DNA of 64,000 bases from the NCBI GenBank assembly GCA_002787235.1, contig PCWG01000001.1, positions 1 to 64,000 of the forward strand. The letters are read 5' to 3'. Position 1 is the stretch's first letter. Every line of letters starts with the position of its first letter. The position numbers and the translations under genes are program-made. Positions 29,185-38,150 of this stretch are shown piece after piece. Source of the DNA: Nitrospinae bacterium CG11_big_fil_rev_8_21_14_0_20_45_15 (GTDB lineage: Bacteria > Nitrospinota > Nitrospinia > Nitrospinales > VA-1). The notes beneath the pieces are model-generated. The model was given only the letters and a program-made list of their open reading frames with translations. It was not told where the DNA came from and searched no databases.

Positions 29185-31572
29185 TCAATCCATTTCGACG
29201 ATGGTGGCACCGTCGCCGCCTTCGTATTGCTCAGCAGGATTCCAGCTCTTGCAAACACCTGCAGTTGCCAGATAATCGCGTACCAGACTTTTTATGGTGC
29301 CACGACCATGCCCGTGGATGAGGGTCAAACGAGTGAGATTGCTCAAAATCGCCCGACTCATGAATGATTCGAGCGTGTTGAGAGCGTCGTCGGAATCCAT
29401 TCCGCGAAGATCGCAGACCGCCGAGGATGACCCGGGTGTTTCGATATGAATCTTGACACTGCCTGGGGCCGGTCTGCTGGCTTGCACTTGACGATTGTCG
29501 GAACCACGCAGGTTTTTTGTTTCTACCAGAGTAACGATGTTCCCCATTTTCACCCGGACCTTTTTTTTGTCCGCCGGGTCTTCCATCAAAATTCCACGTG
29601 CGCCTAAATTGCTCAGCAATACAGTGTCCCCTGATTTTAATTCTTTGGCAGATGCAGACCAGCCGAGGGCTTCTCTTTGCAGAGGAACCGCTTCGGGACG
29701 TCCCAATGCGTCCAGTTTTTTCTCTATCTTTTTGAGCGCAGGAGCCGAGCGATTTTCTTTGGCTTCCAGCATGTATTTGCGGACCTGAAATTTGGCTTCG
29801 CGCAACAGAGTTTGCATGCGCTTGTTTTTGTCTTTGTTGAAGTTCGCTTGTTTTTCCCGCAGAGATTCTACAATGGTCTTTTGATCCTCTGCGTACTTTT
29901 CGGCGGCTCTTAGCTGTTCGTTGAGAGCGTCTTCCTTATTCTCAAGCTCGATGCGTTGACGGGTGAGTTCCTGCAACGTGGAGTCGGCCCGGTTGTCCCG
30001 TTCGCTATAAATTTCGCGTGCCTTTTGCAAGGCTTCAGAAGGCAGGCCGAGCCGTTCTGCGGTGTCGAGTGCGGCACTTTGTCCGGGAGCACCGAACAAC
30101 AAACGGTATGTGGGAGACAGTGTTTCAGGATTGAATTCCGCGCAGGCATTGATAAATCCTTTGCGGATTTGTGCGAGCATTTTTATTTCCAGATAATGCG
30201 TCGAGACAATCGCGACGGCTCCTTTTTTTTGCAGATAAAGCAAGATCGCCTCGGCCAGTGCCGCGCCTTCTTGCGGGTCGGTGGCGATGCCCAATTCGTC
30301 GAGAAGGACCAGTGTTCCGGGCCGGGCCTGATTCATCACGTAGATGATTTTTTCGAGATGAGCAGAGAACGTCGACAGGCTTTCGCGTATGTTCTGGTCG
30401 TCGCCAATGTCGGCGAATACTTGCGGGTAAAAAGGAATTTCCGATCCAATCGCAACGGGCAGGCGCAAGCCCGCACGGATCATGAGGGAAAACAATCCCA
30501 GTGTTTTCAGGGTCACCGTTTTCCCACCGGTATTGGGACCGGAGATGATGATGGCCTGTGTGCCTTCCTCCCAGCACAGTGAGTTGGCAACGACTGGATG
30601 TTCGTTGAGAATCAGTTCTGGATTGCGTGCTTCCAGAAGATGCATTTTCCCATTTTGATTGAGCTTGCAGGACACGGCGTTCATTCTTCCCGCCAGTGAA
30701 CCTTTGGCCTGAATGAGATCAAGAGCGGTCAGAACTTTCTGGTTGTTGCGGATGGAGTATTCTTCTTCCAGAACACGTTGCGCAAGAGCCTGGAGTATTT
30801 TCGTTTTTTCGTGCTCGATGGTCAGCCGGGCGATTTTCAGTTGATTGTTGAGCGGAACCAGTGCGGTCGGTTCCATGTAAACGGTTTGTCCGCTGGCGGA
30901 GCTGTCGTGCACGATGCCATCAAGGGTGGAGCGTCGGTCGGCACGGACGGGGAGGACGATTCGTTCTTCACGCTCGGTGAAATAATTGTCTTGCAGAGAA
31001 GCTTGAACGTTGGAGTTGGCCAACATCCGGCGGACCTGATCTTCCAGTTTTTGCCGGGCGAGTTGCGCGGTTTTGATGGCCTGTTTTAATTCAGGCGAAG
31101 CGTCGTCGCGGATTTCACCGTCTTCGTCGATGCACCGTTCCAATTCCTTGAGCAGTTCGGGCAGAGGGGATATCCGGTCGGCATGGTGCCGCAGTCTGGG
31201 GAATTCTTCACGCGTGCCGATGCTTCGGAGAATGGAGCGTCCCAGACGCAGAAATTTCAGCACCGAGAGACAGGCAACGGATTCGATGATTTGCCGCTCG
31301 GAAACTTTTTCCAGTATCGGATCGAGGTCTTCAAATCGCGTGAGCGGAAAACTGCTTCCAACGGAAATCAGTCTGCAAATTTCATCGGTCTCTTCATTCA
31401 GAAGGCAGACGGTATCAAAATCATCTTCCGCTTGTAATGACTCGCAAATCGCAAGGGTAGCGGGAGAATGAACGTAATAGGCGAGTGCCGAACGAATGAG
31501 ATCCCAACCCAAAAGTCTGGCGGATTTCTTGAGCCACGAAGGCGATTCTGATGAGGTGCTGAGGGGGGTCAT
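29185..31572 (-). CDS. mutS2: MutS2 endonuclease/ATPase
   Basis: A 795-residue MutS2 protein: an N-terminal helical core, the ATPase domain with Walker A SGPNTGGKTVTLKTLG and VLLDELGIATDPQEGAAL, a coiled-coil region (about 500-620), and a C-terminal Smr nuclease domain with CDLRGMDSDDAL and LIHGHGRG. MutS2 suppresses recombination or rescues stalled ribosomes, depending on the species. The ATG at 31572 overlaps the TGA of the upstream lipoprotein hydrolase gene (ATGA), so translation is coupled; the longer TTG start at 31605 is not favoured. Confidence 0.95.
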   Translation of the reverse strand: MTPLSTSSESPSWLKKSARLLGWDLIRSALAYYVHSPATLAICESLQAEDDFDTVCLLNEETDEICRLISVGSSFPLTRFEDLDPILEKVSERQIIESVACLSVLKFLRLGRSILRSIGTREEFPRLRHHADRISPLPELLKELERCIDEDGEIRDDASPELKQAIKTAQLARQKLEDQVRRMLANSNVQASLQDNYFTEREERIVLPVRADRRSTLDGIVHDSSASGQTVYMEPTALVPLNNQLKIARLTIEHEKTKILQALAQRVLEEEYSIRNNQKVLTALDLIQAKGSLAGRMNAVSCKLNQNGKMHLLEARNPELILNEHPVVANSLCWEEGTQAIIISGPNTGGKTVTLKTLGLFSLMIRAGLRLPVAIGSEIPFYPQVFADIGDDQNIRESLSTFSAHLEKIIYVMNQARPGTLVLLDELGIATDPQEGAALAEAILLYLQKKGAVAIVSTHYLEIKMLAQIRKGFINACAEFNPETLSPTYRLLFGAPGQSAALDTAERLGLPSEALQKAREIYSERDNRADSTLQELTRQRIELENKEDALNEQLRAAEKYAEDQKTIVESLREKQANFNKDKNKRMQTLLREAKFQVRKYMLEAKENRSAPALKKIEKKLDALGRPEAVPLQREALGWSASAKELKSGDTVLLSNLGARGILMEDPADKKKVRVKMGNIVTLVETKNLRGSDNRQVQASRPAPGSVKIHIETPGSSSAVCDLRGMDSDDALNTLESFMSRAILSNLTRLTLIHGHGRGTIKSLVRDYLATAGVCKSWNPAEQYEGGDGATIVEMD

Positions 31573-32903
31573 GGAAGAGATGCGAAGCGGGTGCTTTCCT
31601 CCCAACTGATTTTTATCTTAGCGTCGTAGAGCAATGTGGGGTCTCTTCTTTTTTTGAATCCACTCAGAAGCACGGATAAATCGCGTGTGGCTTTTTGGTG
31701 ATAGGCGGGAAGCTTGGCACCGGTGACCAGTTTCCCGTTCTGGTCGGCAATGCTTTGTTTGGAAACATAGATTGTTTTATCCAGATCGACCATGTCTTCG
31801 TTCAGCAATAATTCGCACTCGACGATATTGCTACCCATCATCTCGATTTGATTGTCCCCCAGATTGGTGGCAAAAAACGTTCCGATTTTGCCGTCCTTTA
31901 TATTCACACGTTCCTTCTCAGGTCCTGGGATTTGCAAGGCGGCCAGCTGTATTCCCCGGCTGAATCGGGCCCAGTGAATCGATTCCATGTGATTGGCTTC
32001 GCGTGTCATGCGAACGGTTTTTGGATTGGGATCGCGCTTTTGTGCCAGCAACCATTCTTGCAATGCGGGGACTTCTTTTTCGGGCAAAAAATGTCCGCCA
32101 TGCGCATTTCCAGATTCTTTATGCTCGCGGTAGACGACAGGATATTTCATGTCGCTCAGGATTTGATAAATCCTCCGACTCAGTGAGATGGGAAATATGG
32201 GGTCGTGCTCGCCTTGAATCATATAAACAGGCGTGTTGTTGAGATTGACGAGAAAATGCATATAACGCGGGGTGACACTTCCGGCGATGGGAACAATGCC
32301 TGCAAAGGTATCGGGATAGAACATTCCGATCATGTAAGCCCCGATGGCTCCATTGGACAAGCCCGCCAGAAAAACACGATTCATGTCCACGGGGTAGCTG
32401 GAAGAGGTTTTTTGAACCAGACCCATCACCAGTTGTTCTGCATTTGGGGACCACCATGCCCCCATGGGGTAGCTGGGGCAGACGATGATGAAACGGTTCT
32501 GCAATCGTTCGACCCAGGCAGGAAGCGTATTGAATCCGCTTCCACCCATGCCGTGAAGGATGACGATCATGGGAAGAGATTTTTCTTTCGACTCCGGGAC
32601 AAATATTGCGTAGGAATAGGTTTTTGCTCCGATGAGGATTTTTTCATCCAGCAAGGTCCCCGCCGGGCCTTTCCTTTCATCAAGAGATTGGCGCAATAAA
32701 GATTTTATTCTGCTATGAGAAACGTTATTGGAATTGAGGCGATCGATGATTTCGTTTTCAACATTTGGATCGGTTGCGGTCAGATACTGCCCAATGTCCT
32801 CTTTGAGGGATGCGTCAGAATAGTTTGATGTAATGCTTTCAATCGGGATTCCCGCGCAGGCAGAAAGGAATAAAAATAAGACGCTCAGGTATAGAGTTTT
32901 CAT
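31569..32903 (-). CDS. Lipoprotein with esterase/phospholipase-like hydrolase domain
   Basis: A 444-residue probable outer- or inner-membrane lipoprotein: the signal ends at a lipobox LSAC (Cys16). An N-terminal helical segment (about 20-80) precedes an alpha/beta-hydrolase domain (about 85-290) with oxyanion HGMGGSG, nucleophile elbow GLSNGAIG, an aspartate in GEHDPIFP and a histidine in NAHGGHFLP, all in the correct order. The C-terminal 140 residues form a separate beta-rich part without a recognised family. It resembles the polyhydroxybutyrate-depolymerase/esterase group, but the substrate is unknown. Its stop overlaps the mutS2 start. Confidence 0.82.
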   Translation of the reverse strand: MKTLYLSVLFLFLSACAGIPIESITSNYSDASLKEDIGQYLTATDPNVENEIIDRLNSNNVSHSRIKSLLRQSLDERKGPAGTLLDEKILIGAKTYSYAIFVPESKEKSLPMIVILHGMGGSGFNTLPAWVERLQNRFIIVCPSYPMGAWWSPNAEQLVMGLVQKTSSSYPVDMNRVFLAGLSNGAIGAYMIGMFYPDTFAGIVPIAGSVTPRYMHFLVNLNNTPVYMIQGEHDPIFPISLSRRIYQILSDMKYPVVYREHKESGNAHGGHFLPEKEVPALQEWLLAQKRDPNPKTVRMTREANHMESIHWARFSRGIQLAALQIPGPEKERVNIKDGKIGTFFATNLGDNQIEMMGSNIVECELLLNEDMVDLDKTIYVSKQSIADQNGKLVTGAKLPAYHQKATRDLSVLLSGFKKRRDPTLLYDAKIKISWEESTRFASLP

Positions 32904-33058
32904 ATCTTTCTGATGGGGGATTCCTTGAAAGTTTGATGATCGGTTGTGGTTCGGAAATGAATTAGAGACCAGATTATCAAAAAAAACAGAATATTCAAAC
33001 CCCGAGTCAAAACAAAAGGGAGTAGGGCGGGCAGGGAATCTTTCATCCTGCGGTCATT

Positions 33059-34183
33059 TTAACTGGCGTCGAGGTCCAGAATCTTCTGTTTGTAAGCGGC
33101 GAGTTCTTTTGCTGGCAGTTCTTTGTGTACGGTTTTAATGGCTTTGAATTCGAAGGGATTCAAAATCTTCTTGTGTTTTCCGCGTGTCAATAATTCAAAA
33201 TGCAGGTGCGGGGCGAAGGTTCTGCCGGTATTGCCAGACTCTCCGATTTTTTGACCCGCTTTAACATATTCACCGCGTTTGACATAGACGTAACTCATGT
33301 GCAGATAACGTGTCATCACACCGGCTGAAGGATGGTCGATTTCAATGCAATAGCCATTGTTGCGAATATTCCATTGCGTCCTGAGTACGCGGCCTTCAAA
33401 GCTGGAAAATACAGGCGTGCCAACATCGGCTTTAAAATCTGATCCGGAATGCCCCAATCGTCGCCCTTTTCTCATTTCTCCGGGCAGAGCGGTGATCTCA
33501 ATATAATCGTGGATGGGTGCTTCCTTGCCGATGATACGAGGGGCAATTTCACGACCCTTTTGATCGTAATAAGCACCGTATTTCATGCCTTTGGCTTTGT
33601 AGAAATTGGCATAGAAAGTTTTGCCGAACAAGTTGCTTTCGTAAGCCAGTTTTAGAATTTTTATAGATTCGATACCATCGGGCTTTTCATACAAAAGCGA
33701 CAGATTGTCTCCCTTACGGGGACTGCTGTTGACATCTAAAAACCAGGTCAACAAGCGAGCCAGATTTGCGGCTAAAATCTTGCACTCGGTAGCATCTTTT
33801 ATTTCGTCACAAATGGTGTGAGTGAGCGAGGTATGAACCACTGTATTGATGGCATACACTCCCTTGCCTGAAATTTTGCGTTGAAACGATGTTTTTACAA
33901 TTTGATTGAGGGGTGACACCACCGGCCCGGGGATTTCTTCTTCCAGAGCGGTTTCTTCCTGTAGCTCTCCCTCCTCCTCAACGGCTTCTGCAACGGGATC
34001 AGCGATGGGATGATCTGCGATGGATGCAATCTCGGTTTGTTCTGCTTGTCCGGGGGATTGGTAGAAGAAAAGAGATGAGCCCAAGCCAATTGAGGCGATC
34101 AAAGCCAGAAACAATAACTTTTTCCTGGAATTTTTTTTAGTATTTTGAATGCTTTGAGCGGCCAAAAGTGGTGAATCGTGCAT
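33059..34183 (-). CDS. M23 family peptidoglycan metallopeptidase
   Basis: A 374-residue membrane-anchored peptidase. It has a single N-terminal transmembrane segment (about 22-42), an acidic Glu/Pro-rich linker, a domain of about 100 residues similar to the N-terminal region of Csd3/MepM-like proteins, and an M23 LytM domain with HSGSDFKADVGTPV (first zinc ligands) and HLHFELLTRG (catalytic His and ligand). It should cleave peptidoglycan cross-bridges in the periplasm. No LysM domain is seen. It is monocistronic: a terminator for the upstream TPR genes lies just before it. Confidence 0.92.
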   Translation of the reverse strand: MHDSPLLAAQSIQNTKKNSRKKLLFLALIASIGLGSSLFFYQSPGQAEQTEIASIADHPIADPVAEAVEEEGELQEETALEEEIPGPVVSPLNQIVKTSFQRKISGKGVYAINTVVHTSLTHTICDEIKDATECKILAANLARLLTWFLDVNSSPRKGDNLSLLYEKPDGIESIKILKLAYESNLFGKTFYANFYKAKGMKYGAYYDQKGREIAPRIIGKEAPIHDYIEITALPGEMRKGRRLGHSGSDFKADVGTPVFSSFEGRVLRTQWNIRNNGYCIEIDHPSAGVMTRYLHMSYVYVKRGEYVKAGQKIGESGNTGRTFAPHLHFELLTRGKHKKILNPFEFKAIKTVHKELPAKELAAYKQKILDLDAS

Positions 34184-34222
34184 AAAAAAATCTCAAAAAG
34201 AAATTAAGTAGGGGGATGGATC

Positions 34223-34251
34223 AAATAAAACAAGCACTTCGTTGAAAGTGC
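34223..34251 (-). terminator. Terminator of the three-gene GT-C/TPR cluster
   Basis: Reading leftward, the stem GCACTT/AAGTGC (34246-34251 with 34234-34239) is followed by TTGTTTTATTT. It lies about 130 bases beyond the last TPR gene and before the M23 peptidase gene. Confidence 0.65.
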
Positions 34252-34379
34252 GCTGAATTTGTCTGGATCACTATAAAATAGCTTTAAAAACAATGAGTTG
34301 TGATTATCTCAAATTGTATTGGCAAGTGCAAGGGCTAATGCGGAGGAAGAAGTTTTTTTGTTCAATCCCTTGTGAATTT

Positions 34380-36158
34380 TCAGTCTTTTTCGTCAGCGGC
34401 CAGCAATCGACGAATCTGCTCGGCACCTTCTTGAGAGGGGTCCAGCATCAAAGATCGTTTGAAAAACGTTTTGCCTTCACGAATTTTTTTCCATTTGAAG
34501 TAATGCAGAAATCCCAAATTGCGAAAAGCCACTGGAGAGTTGGGGTTTTTTTCGACCGCCTCGCGCAAAAATTGATTTGCCAATTCAAGATGCCCCAATT
34601 CCATATTGATTTCTCCGAGGCGGGCATAGGTTTCGGGAATTGATGGTTCGATTTGGCGGGCTCGCAAGAAGAGTTGAATGGCATCTTCTTTTCTGCCTTT
34701 CTGGTAATACAAATCTCCCAGATTGTAGTTTGCAAAAAATATATTCGGATTGATCGCCAGCGCGCGCTCGTAATAAACAATGGATTCGTCAAAACGACCT
34801 TCTGAAGAGTAACCGCGGGCGAGGTTGACAAGAGGTCTCAACAACCGGGGCGATTTTTTCGTTGCATCACTCCAAAGTTGAGATTCGCTGGACCAGATCG
34901 CGCTTCGTTTCAAGGTGGTTGCGCTCAGCAGAAAAAGTATCAACAGACCTGAAAATGCAAAACGCCTGAAATCCAAAATACTTTTCCCCTGTACGATGAC
35001 TTTGCAGAAAATGACCGAAAAAATAAAAAAAAGTCCAAAGGATGCCAGATAAACCCGGTGCTCCGCCGCTAGATCGTGCAGGGTGATGATTGACGAGGAC
35101 GGGGAAATGACGATCAACATCCATGCCAGGCAGAATACATAAACCGCATTGCCTCGACAGGCTTGACGATAGGCGAAAATCATTGCGGCTACGATCAGTG
35201 CGGCGGACCCCCAGAACGCAGGATGCGCGAACGAAGTTGTCATGGGGAAGTCAGGGTCTACATTCAGATTGAATGGAAATAATGCGAGTCGAAAATAATA
35301 AAAAATCAAAACGGCGGGTTGAGAAAACATGTAATTCTTTCGTCCGATGCTCTCCCCTGCATCTGAATAACCGATGAGAAATGTTTCGTCCGAAAATAGT
35401 TTCCAGAACAAGATTCCAAAAATTAAAAAAATGACAGTACCTATTGCAACCCGCCATTTTTTAATCCGACTAAAAAATGAATGTTTCGGTTCCAAACAGC
35501 AGAGGTAATAAATCAAAAGCATGCAGGGCAGGGTGACGATGGTTTGTTTGAATCCCGCACCGGCAAAGAAGCACACTGCGATTGTCAGACCGGCAACGGA
35601 CTTGTGGATCGCCTTCCAATTGTCTTTATATTCCAAAAGATTTTGAAATATTAAAAAAGCAGACAAGTAAAAAAAACCGGCAATCATCCCGGCCCGGCTC
35701 ATGACCATTAACACGGACTCGGTTTGCAGGGGATGCGTTAAAAATAAAAGTGCTGATAAAATTGAACAGAGGGTTCGCCCGCGTTTGTCCTCATGGAACA
35801 GGTGCAGGGACTGGCATAGTTTGAGGCTGATGAAGTAAATCAGCAGGGAGTTTAAAATATGCACGGTCAGATTCAGAAGGCGAAAGCCGAAGGGGTCGAA
35901 CCCGCCCCATTGCACATTGAGTGCGAGCGAACTCATCAAAAAAGCACGTCGAGTGTATTCCTTCCAAAGGTAATCGAAGGTTAACAATTGGCCGGGATCG
36001 CGCATGACGGGGTTGTTGGGGATGTAACGAACACTGTCAAACTGAAAGGGGTAGTTCAAGCTATTGGCATAAAGCAAAATACCCACGAAGACAATCGTCA
36101 GACACGCAAACAGGTGTCCTGATTTATTCAAAAAAATATTTTCTGTAGCGTTCGTCAT
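34380..36158 (-). CDS. TMTC-like GT-C membrane protein with TPR tail (third of cluster)
   Basis: A 592-residue membrane protein. Residues 15-415 contain about ten transmembrane helices in the order of TMTC/PMT-like GT-C glycosyltransferases: an early luminal-type acidic loop (FQFDSVRYIPNNPVM), the segment LLNLTVHILNSLLIYF, and MSRAGMIAGFFYLSAFLI. The C-terminus (about 430-580) is a run of TPR repeats (FFANYNLGDLYYQKGRKEDA). GT-C enzymes transfer sugars from lipid carriers to proteins or glycans on the outer face of the inner membrane; the acceptor is unknown. The ATG overlaps the stop of the preceding paralogue by four bases. Confidence 0.82.
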   Translation of the reverse strand: MTNATENIFLNKSGHLFACLTIVFVGILLYANSLNYPFQFDSVRYIPNNPVMRDPGQLLTFDYLWKEYTRRAFLMSSLALNVQWGGFDPFGFRLLNLTVHILNSLLIYFISLKLCQSLHLFHEDKRGRTLCSILSALLFLTHPLQTESVLMVMSRAGMIAGFFYLSAFLIFQNLLEYKDNWKAIHKSVAGLTIAVCFFAGAGFKQTIVTLPCMLLIYYLCCLEPKHSFFSRIKKWRVAIGTVIFLIFGILFWKLFSDETFLIGYSDAGESIGRKNYMFSQPAVLIFYYFRLALFPFNLNVDPDFPMTTSFAHPAFWGSAALIVAAMIFAYRQACRGNAVYVFCLAWMLIVISPSSSIITLHDLAAEHRVYLASFGLFFIFSVIFCKVIVQGKSILDFRRFAFSGLLILFLLSATTLKRSAIWSSESQLWSDATKKSPRLLRPLVNLARGYSSEGRFDESIVYYERALAINPNIFFANYNLGDLYYQKGRKEDAIQLFLRARQIEPSIPETYARLGEINMELGHLELANQFLREAVEKNPNSPVAFRNLGFLHYFKWKKIREGKTFFKRSLMLDPSQEGAEQIRRLLAADEKD

Positions 36159-38095
36159 TGTGTGTTGGCAGGTTGTTTTCCTGTCGGACGGTTTTGCATT
36201 TGTTGATAGAGCATCATCAGCTCTGCCACGCGCGGACTGTTCGGCTGTATTTCCGCAAGGCGTTTTAAGTACGAGATCGCTTCTTCAGGACGTCCCGTCA
36301 CCAGATAGAGACTGACCAGATTGCCAAGAACTTCAGGGTACTTATCATCCTCTTTAAAGGCTTTCAGAAATTCTTTTTCCGCGAGTGAATAGTTTTTCAG
36401 ATTCCAGAAGATGACACCTGCGTTGTTTCGCGCTTCGACATGTTTGGGGTTCCTGCGGGTAAGAATGCGGTATTGTAAAAGGGCACTGTCATAGTTTTTG
36501 ATCTCTCGATAGGCGTTGCCGAGTTGAAAACGATATCCCTCATGATTGGGTTTCATCCCTACCGCTTTGGTGAGAAAGGGGATGGCCTCCTGGGTGCGTC
36601 CTGTTTGCAAGCGGGCCAAACCAGCGTTGTAAAAAACTTCGGCTCTTTCCGAGCCCAATTCCAGAGCGTGATCGAAATAAGGCAGTGCTTCGTCTGGTTT
36701 TTTTTGCCGAAGGAGGATGTTGCCCAAATTGATATAAGCGTTGGCGTAAAGTGGATCAATTTTCACGAGGGTTTCAAGTTCTGCTTTTGCCCGGTCGAAT
36801 TGATCGTCTGCAAGATAGGCGGTTGCCAGATTGTTGTGCACCAAAGGTTTTTGCGGGGATTTCAATGCGGTGTCTTCCCACAAAATAATCCGGGTGCGAT
36901 AATCGAGAGTGCGAACAATCATCAAACTCGAAAATAAAGCCAGGAGGATCGTCACCGTAACCACTCGCCACTGAACTTTGGGCAACACGCTCAGGATGGC
37001 CCAGGCCAGTAACAAGCTGACTCCAAAACCCGACAAATAGGTCCGATGCTCAACGGCGATTTGTTTCAAGGGAACAATGCTGGATGTGGGCAAGATAGTC
37101 AGCAAAGTCCAGATTGCCGCAAATTTTGCCAGCCGCGAGTGCTGGAAATAAAATACCGCTGTCAAACCGAATGCAATGAAAATAGAAGCAATGCAGGCTG
37201 GATCAGAAAAATTCTCTGCCAGAACGATGTCCGGTTCAAAATTCAGATTGATGGGGAACAGCAATTTGTTCAGATAATAGAAAATCCATATTTTGATCTG
37301 TGTGAAAAAATAAAGCCAGCGGTTGAGTTCTGCTGAGGCCGGATCGGCTGTCGCCGTGAAGATTGCTCCTTGACGCACATAACGAAGGACCAGATAACCG
37401 CCCAGGAAAGCTGCCGCGATGAAGAGGGGGGCAAAAATTTTCCTGCGATCTTCAGTCGGGGTCTTCAGCCACAGGTAACTGCCTGCGATCAAGGGCAGAG
37501 TCAAAACAATTTCTTTCGATCCAAGCCCTAACAAAAAGAACAGAAGGATTGTCAGGAAATATCCTGTTTTTGTTAACGGATTTTTTGGTTTTTTTTTGAA
37601 ATAGAAGAGGATCGTATAAAACGTCAACAGGTAAAAAAAGGATGCGAGCAGAGAGGATCGGCTTGAAATATAGAGTACCGGCTCCACCGCCACGGGATTG
37701 ACCGTATGCAGGGCCGCCGCGAACAAGGGCAGATTCTTTAATCGGGTGCGGTTCTCATCGCGTTCCAGTTGTATCAACTCCAGTGCGATGAAATAAAATA
37801 CTATCGCGGAAAAGAGGTGGAGGAGGGTGTTGACCAAGTGGTACCCGAAAACGGATTGTCCTCCAATATGGTGATTGATCGCAAAGGTAAACTGCAGGAC
37901 TGAACGATTGAAAATATTTTCGATGCCTATCAGTGTCTGGAATTGAGACAGGTCTTTGATGTAGGGATTGTCTACGATTGCGTGCAGATCATCGTAGAGA
38001 AAAGGGGAGTGAAGCCCTGCAAAGAAAGTGAGCGTTGCCAGCAGGGCCAGCGACACAATCGAGCTTAAATGTTGTTTGTGAGGGTGCAAAAACAT
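36155..38095 (-). CDS. TMTC-like GT-C membrane protein with TPR tail (second of cluster)
   Basis: A 646-residue paralogue of its neighbours: FLYDDLHAIVDNPYIKD in the first loop, FGYHLVNTLLHLFSAIVFYF, ISSRSSLLASFFYLLTF, about ten helices to residue 400, then about seven TPR motifs (YANAYINLGNILLRQKKPDEA) and a short disordered end. The ATG at 38095 is preferred over a TTG at 38113 because GGAAAG stands 10 bases before it. It is tightly linked to the next gene (4-base overlap) and 55 bases behind the first copy, so all three are probably one transcript. Confidence 0.82.
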   Translation of the reverse strand: MFLHPHKQHLSSIVSLALLATLTFFAGLHSPFLYDDLHAIVDNPYIKDLSQFQTLIGIENIFNRSVLQFTFAINHHIGGQSVFGYHLVNTLLHLFSAIVFYFIALELIQLERDENRTRLKNLPLFAAALHTVNPVAVEPVLYISSRSSLLASFFYLLTFYTILFYFKKKPKNPLTKTGYFLTILLFFLLGLGSKEIVLTLPLIAGSYLWLKTPTEDRRKIFAPLFIAAAFLGGYLVLRYVRQGAIFTATADPASAELNRWLYFFTQIKIWIFYYLNKLLFPINLNFEPDIVLAENFSDPACIASIFIAFGLTAVFYFQHSRLAKFAAIWTLLTILPTSSIVPLKQIAVEHRTYLSGFGVSLLLAWAILSVLPKVQWRVVTVTILLALFSSLMIVRTLDYRTRIILWEDTALKSPQKPLVHNNLATAYLADDQFDRAKAELETLVKIDPLYANAYINLGNILLRQKKPDEALPYFDHALELGSERAEVFYNAGLARLQTGRTQEAIPFLTKAVGMKPNHEGYRFQLGNAYREIKNYDSALLQYRILTRRNPKHVEARNNAGVIFWNLKNYSLAEKEFLKAFKEDDKYPEVLGNLVSLYLVTGRPEEAISYLKRLAEIQPNSPRVAELMMLYQQMQNRPTGKQPANTQ

Positions 38096-38150
38096 CGTTA
38101 AAAAACTTTCCAAAATAAAGTGCTTGTAACTGCAATTTAAAAAATAGTTT

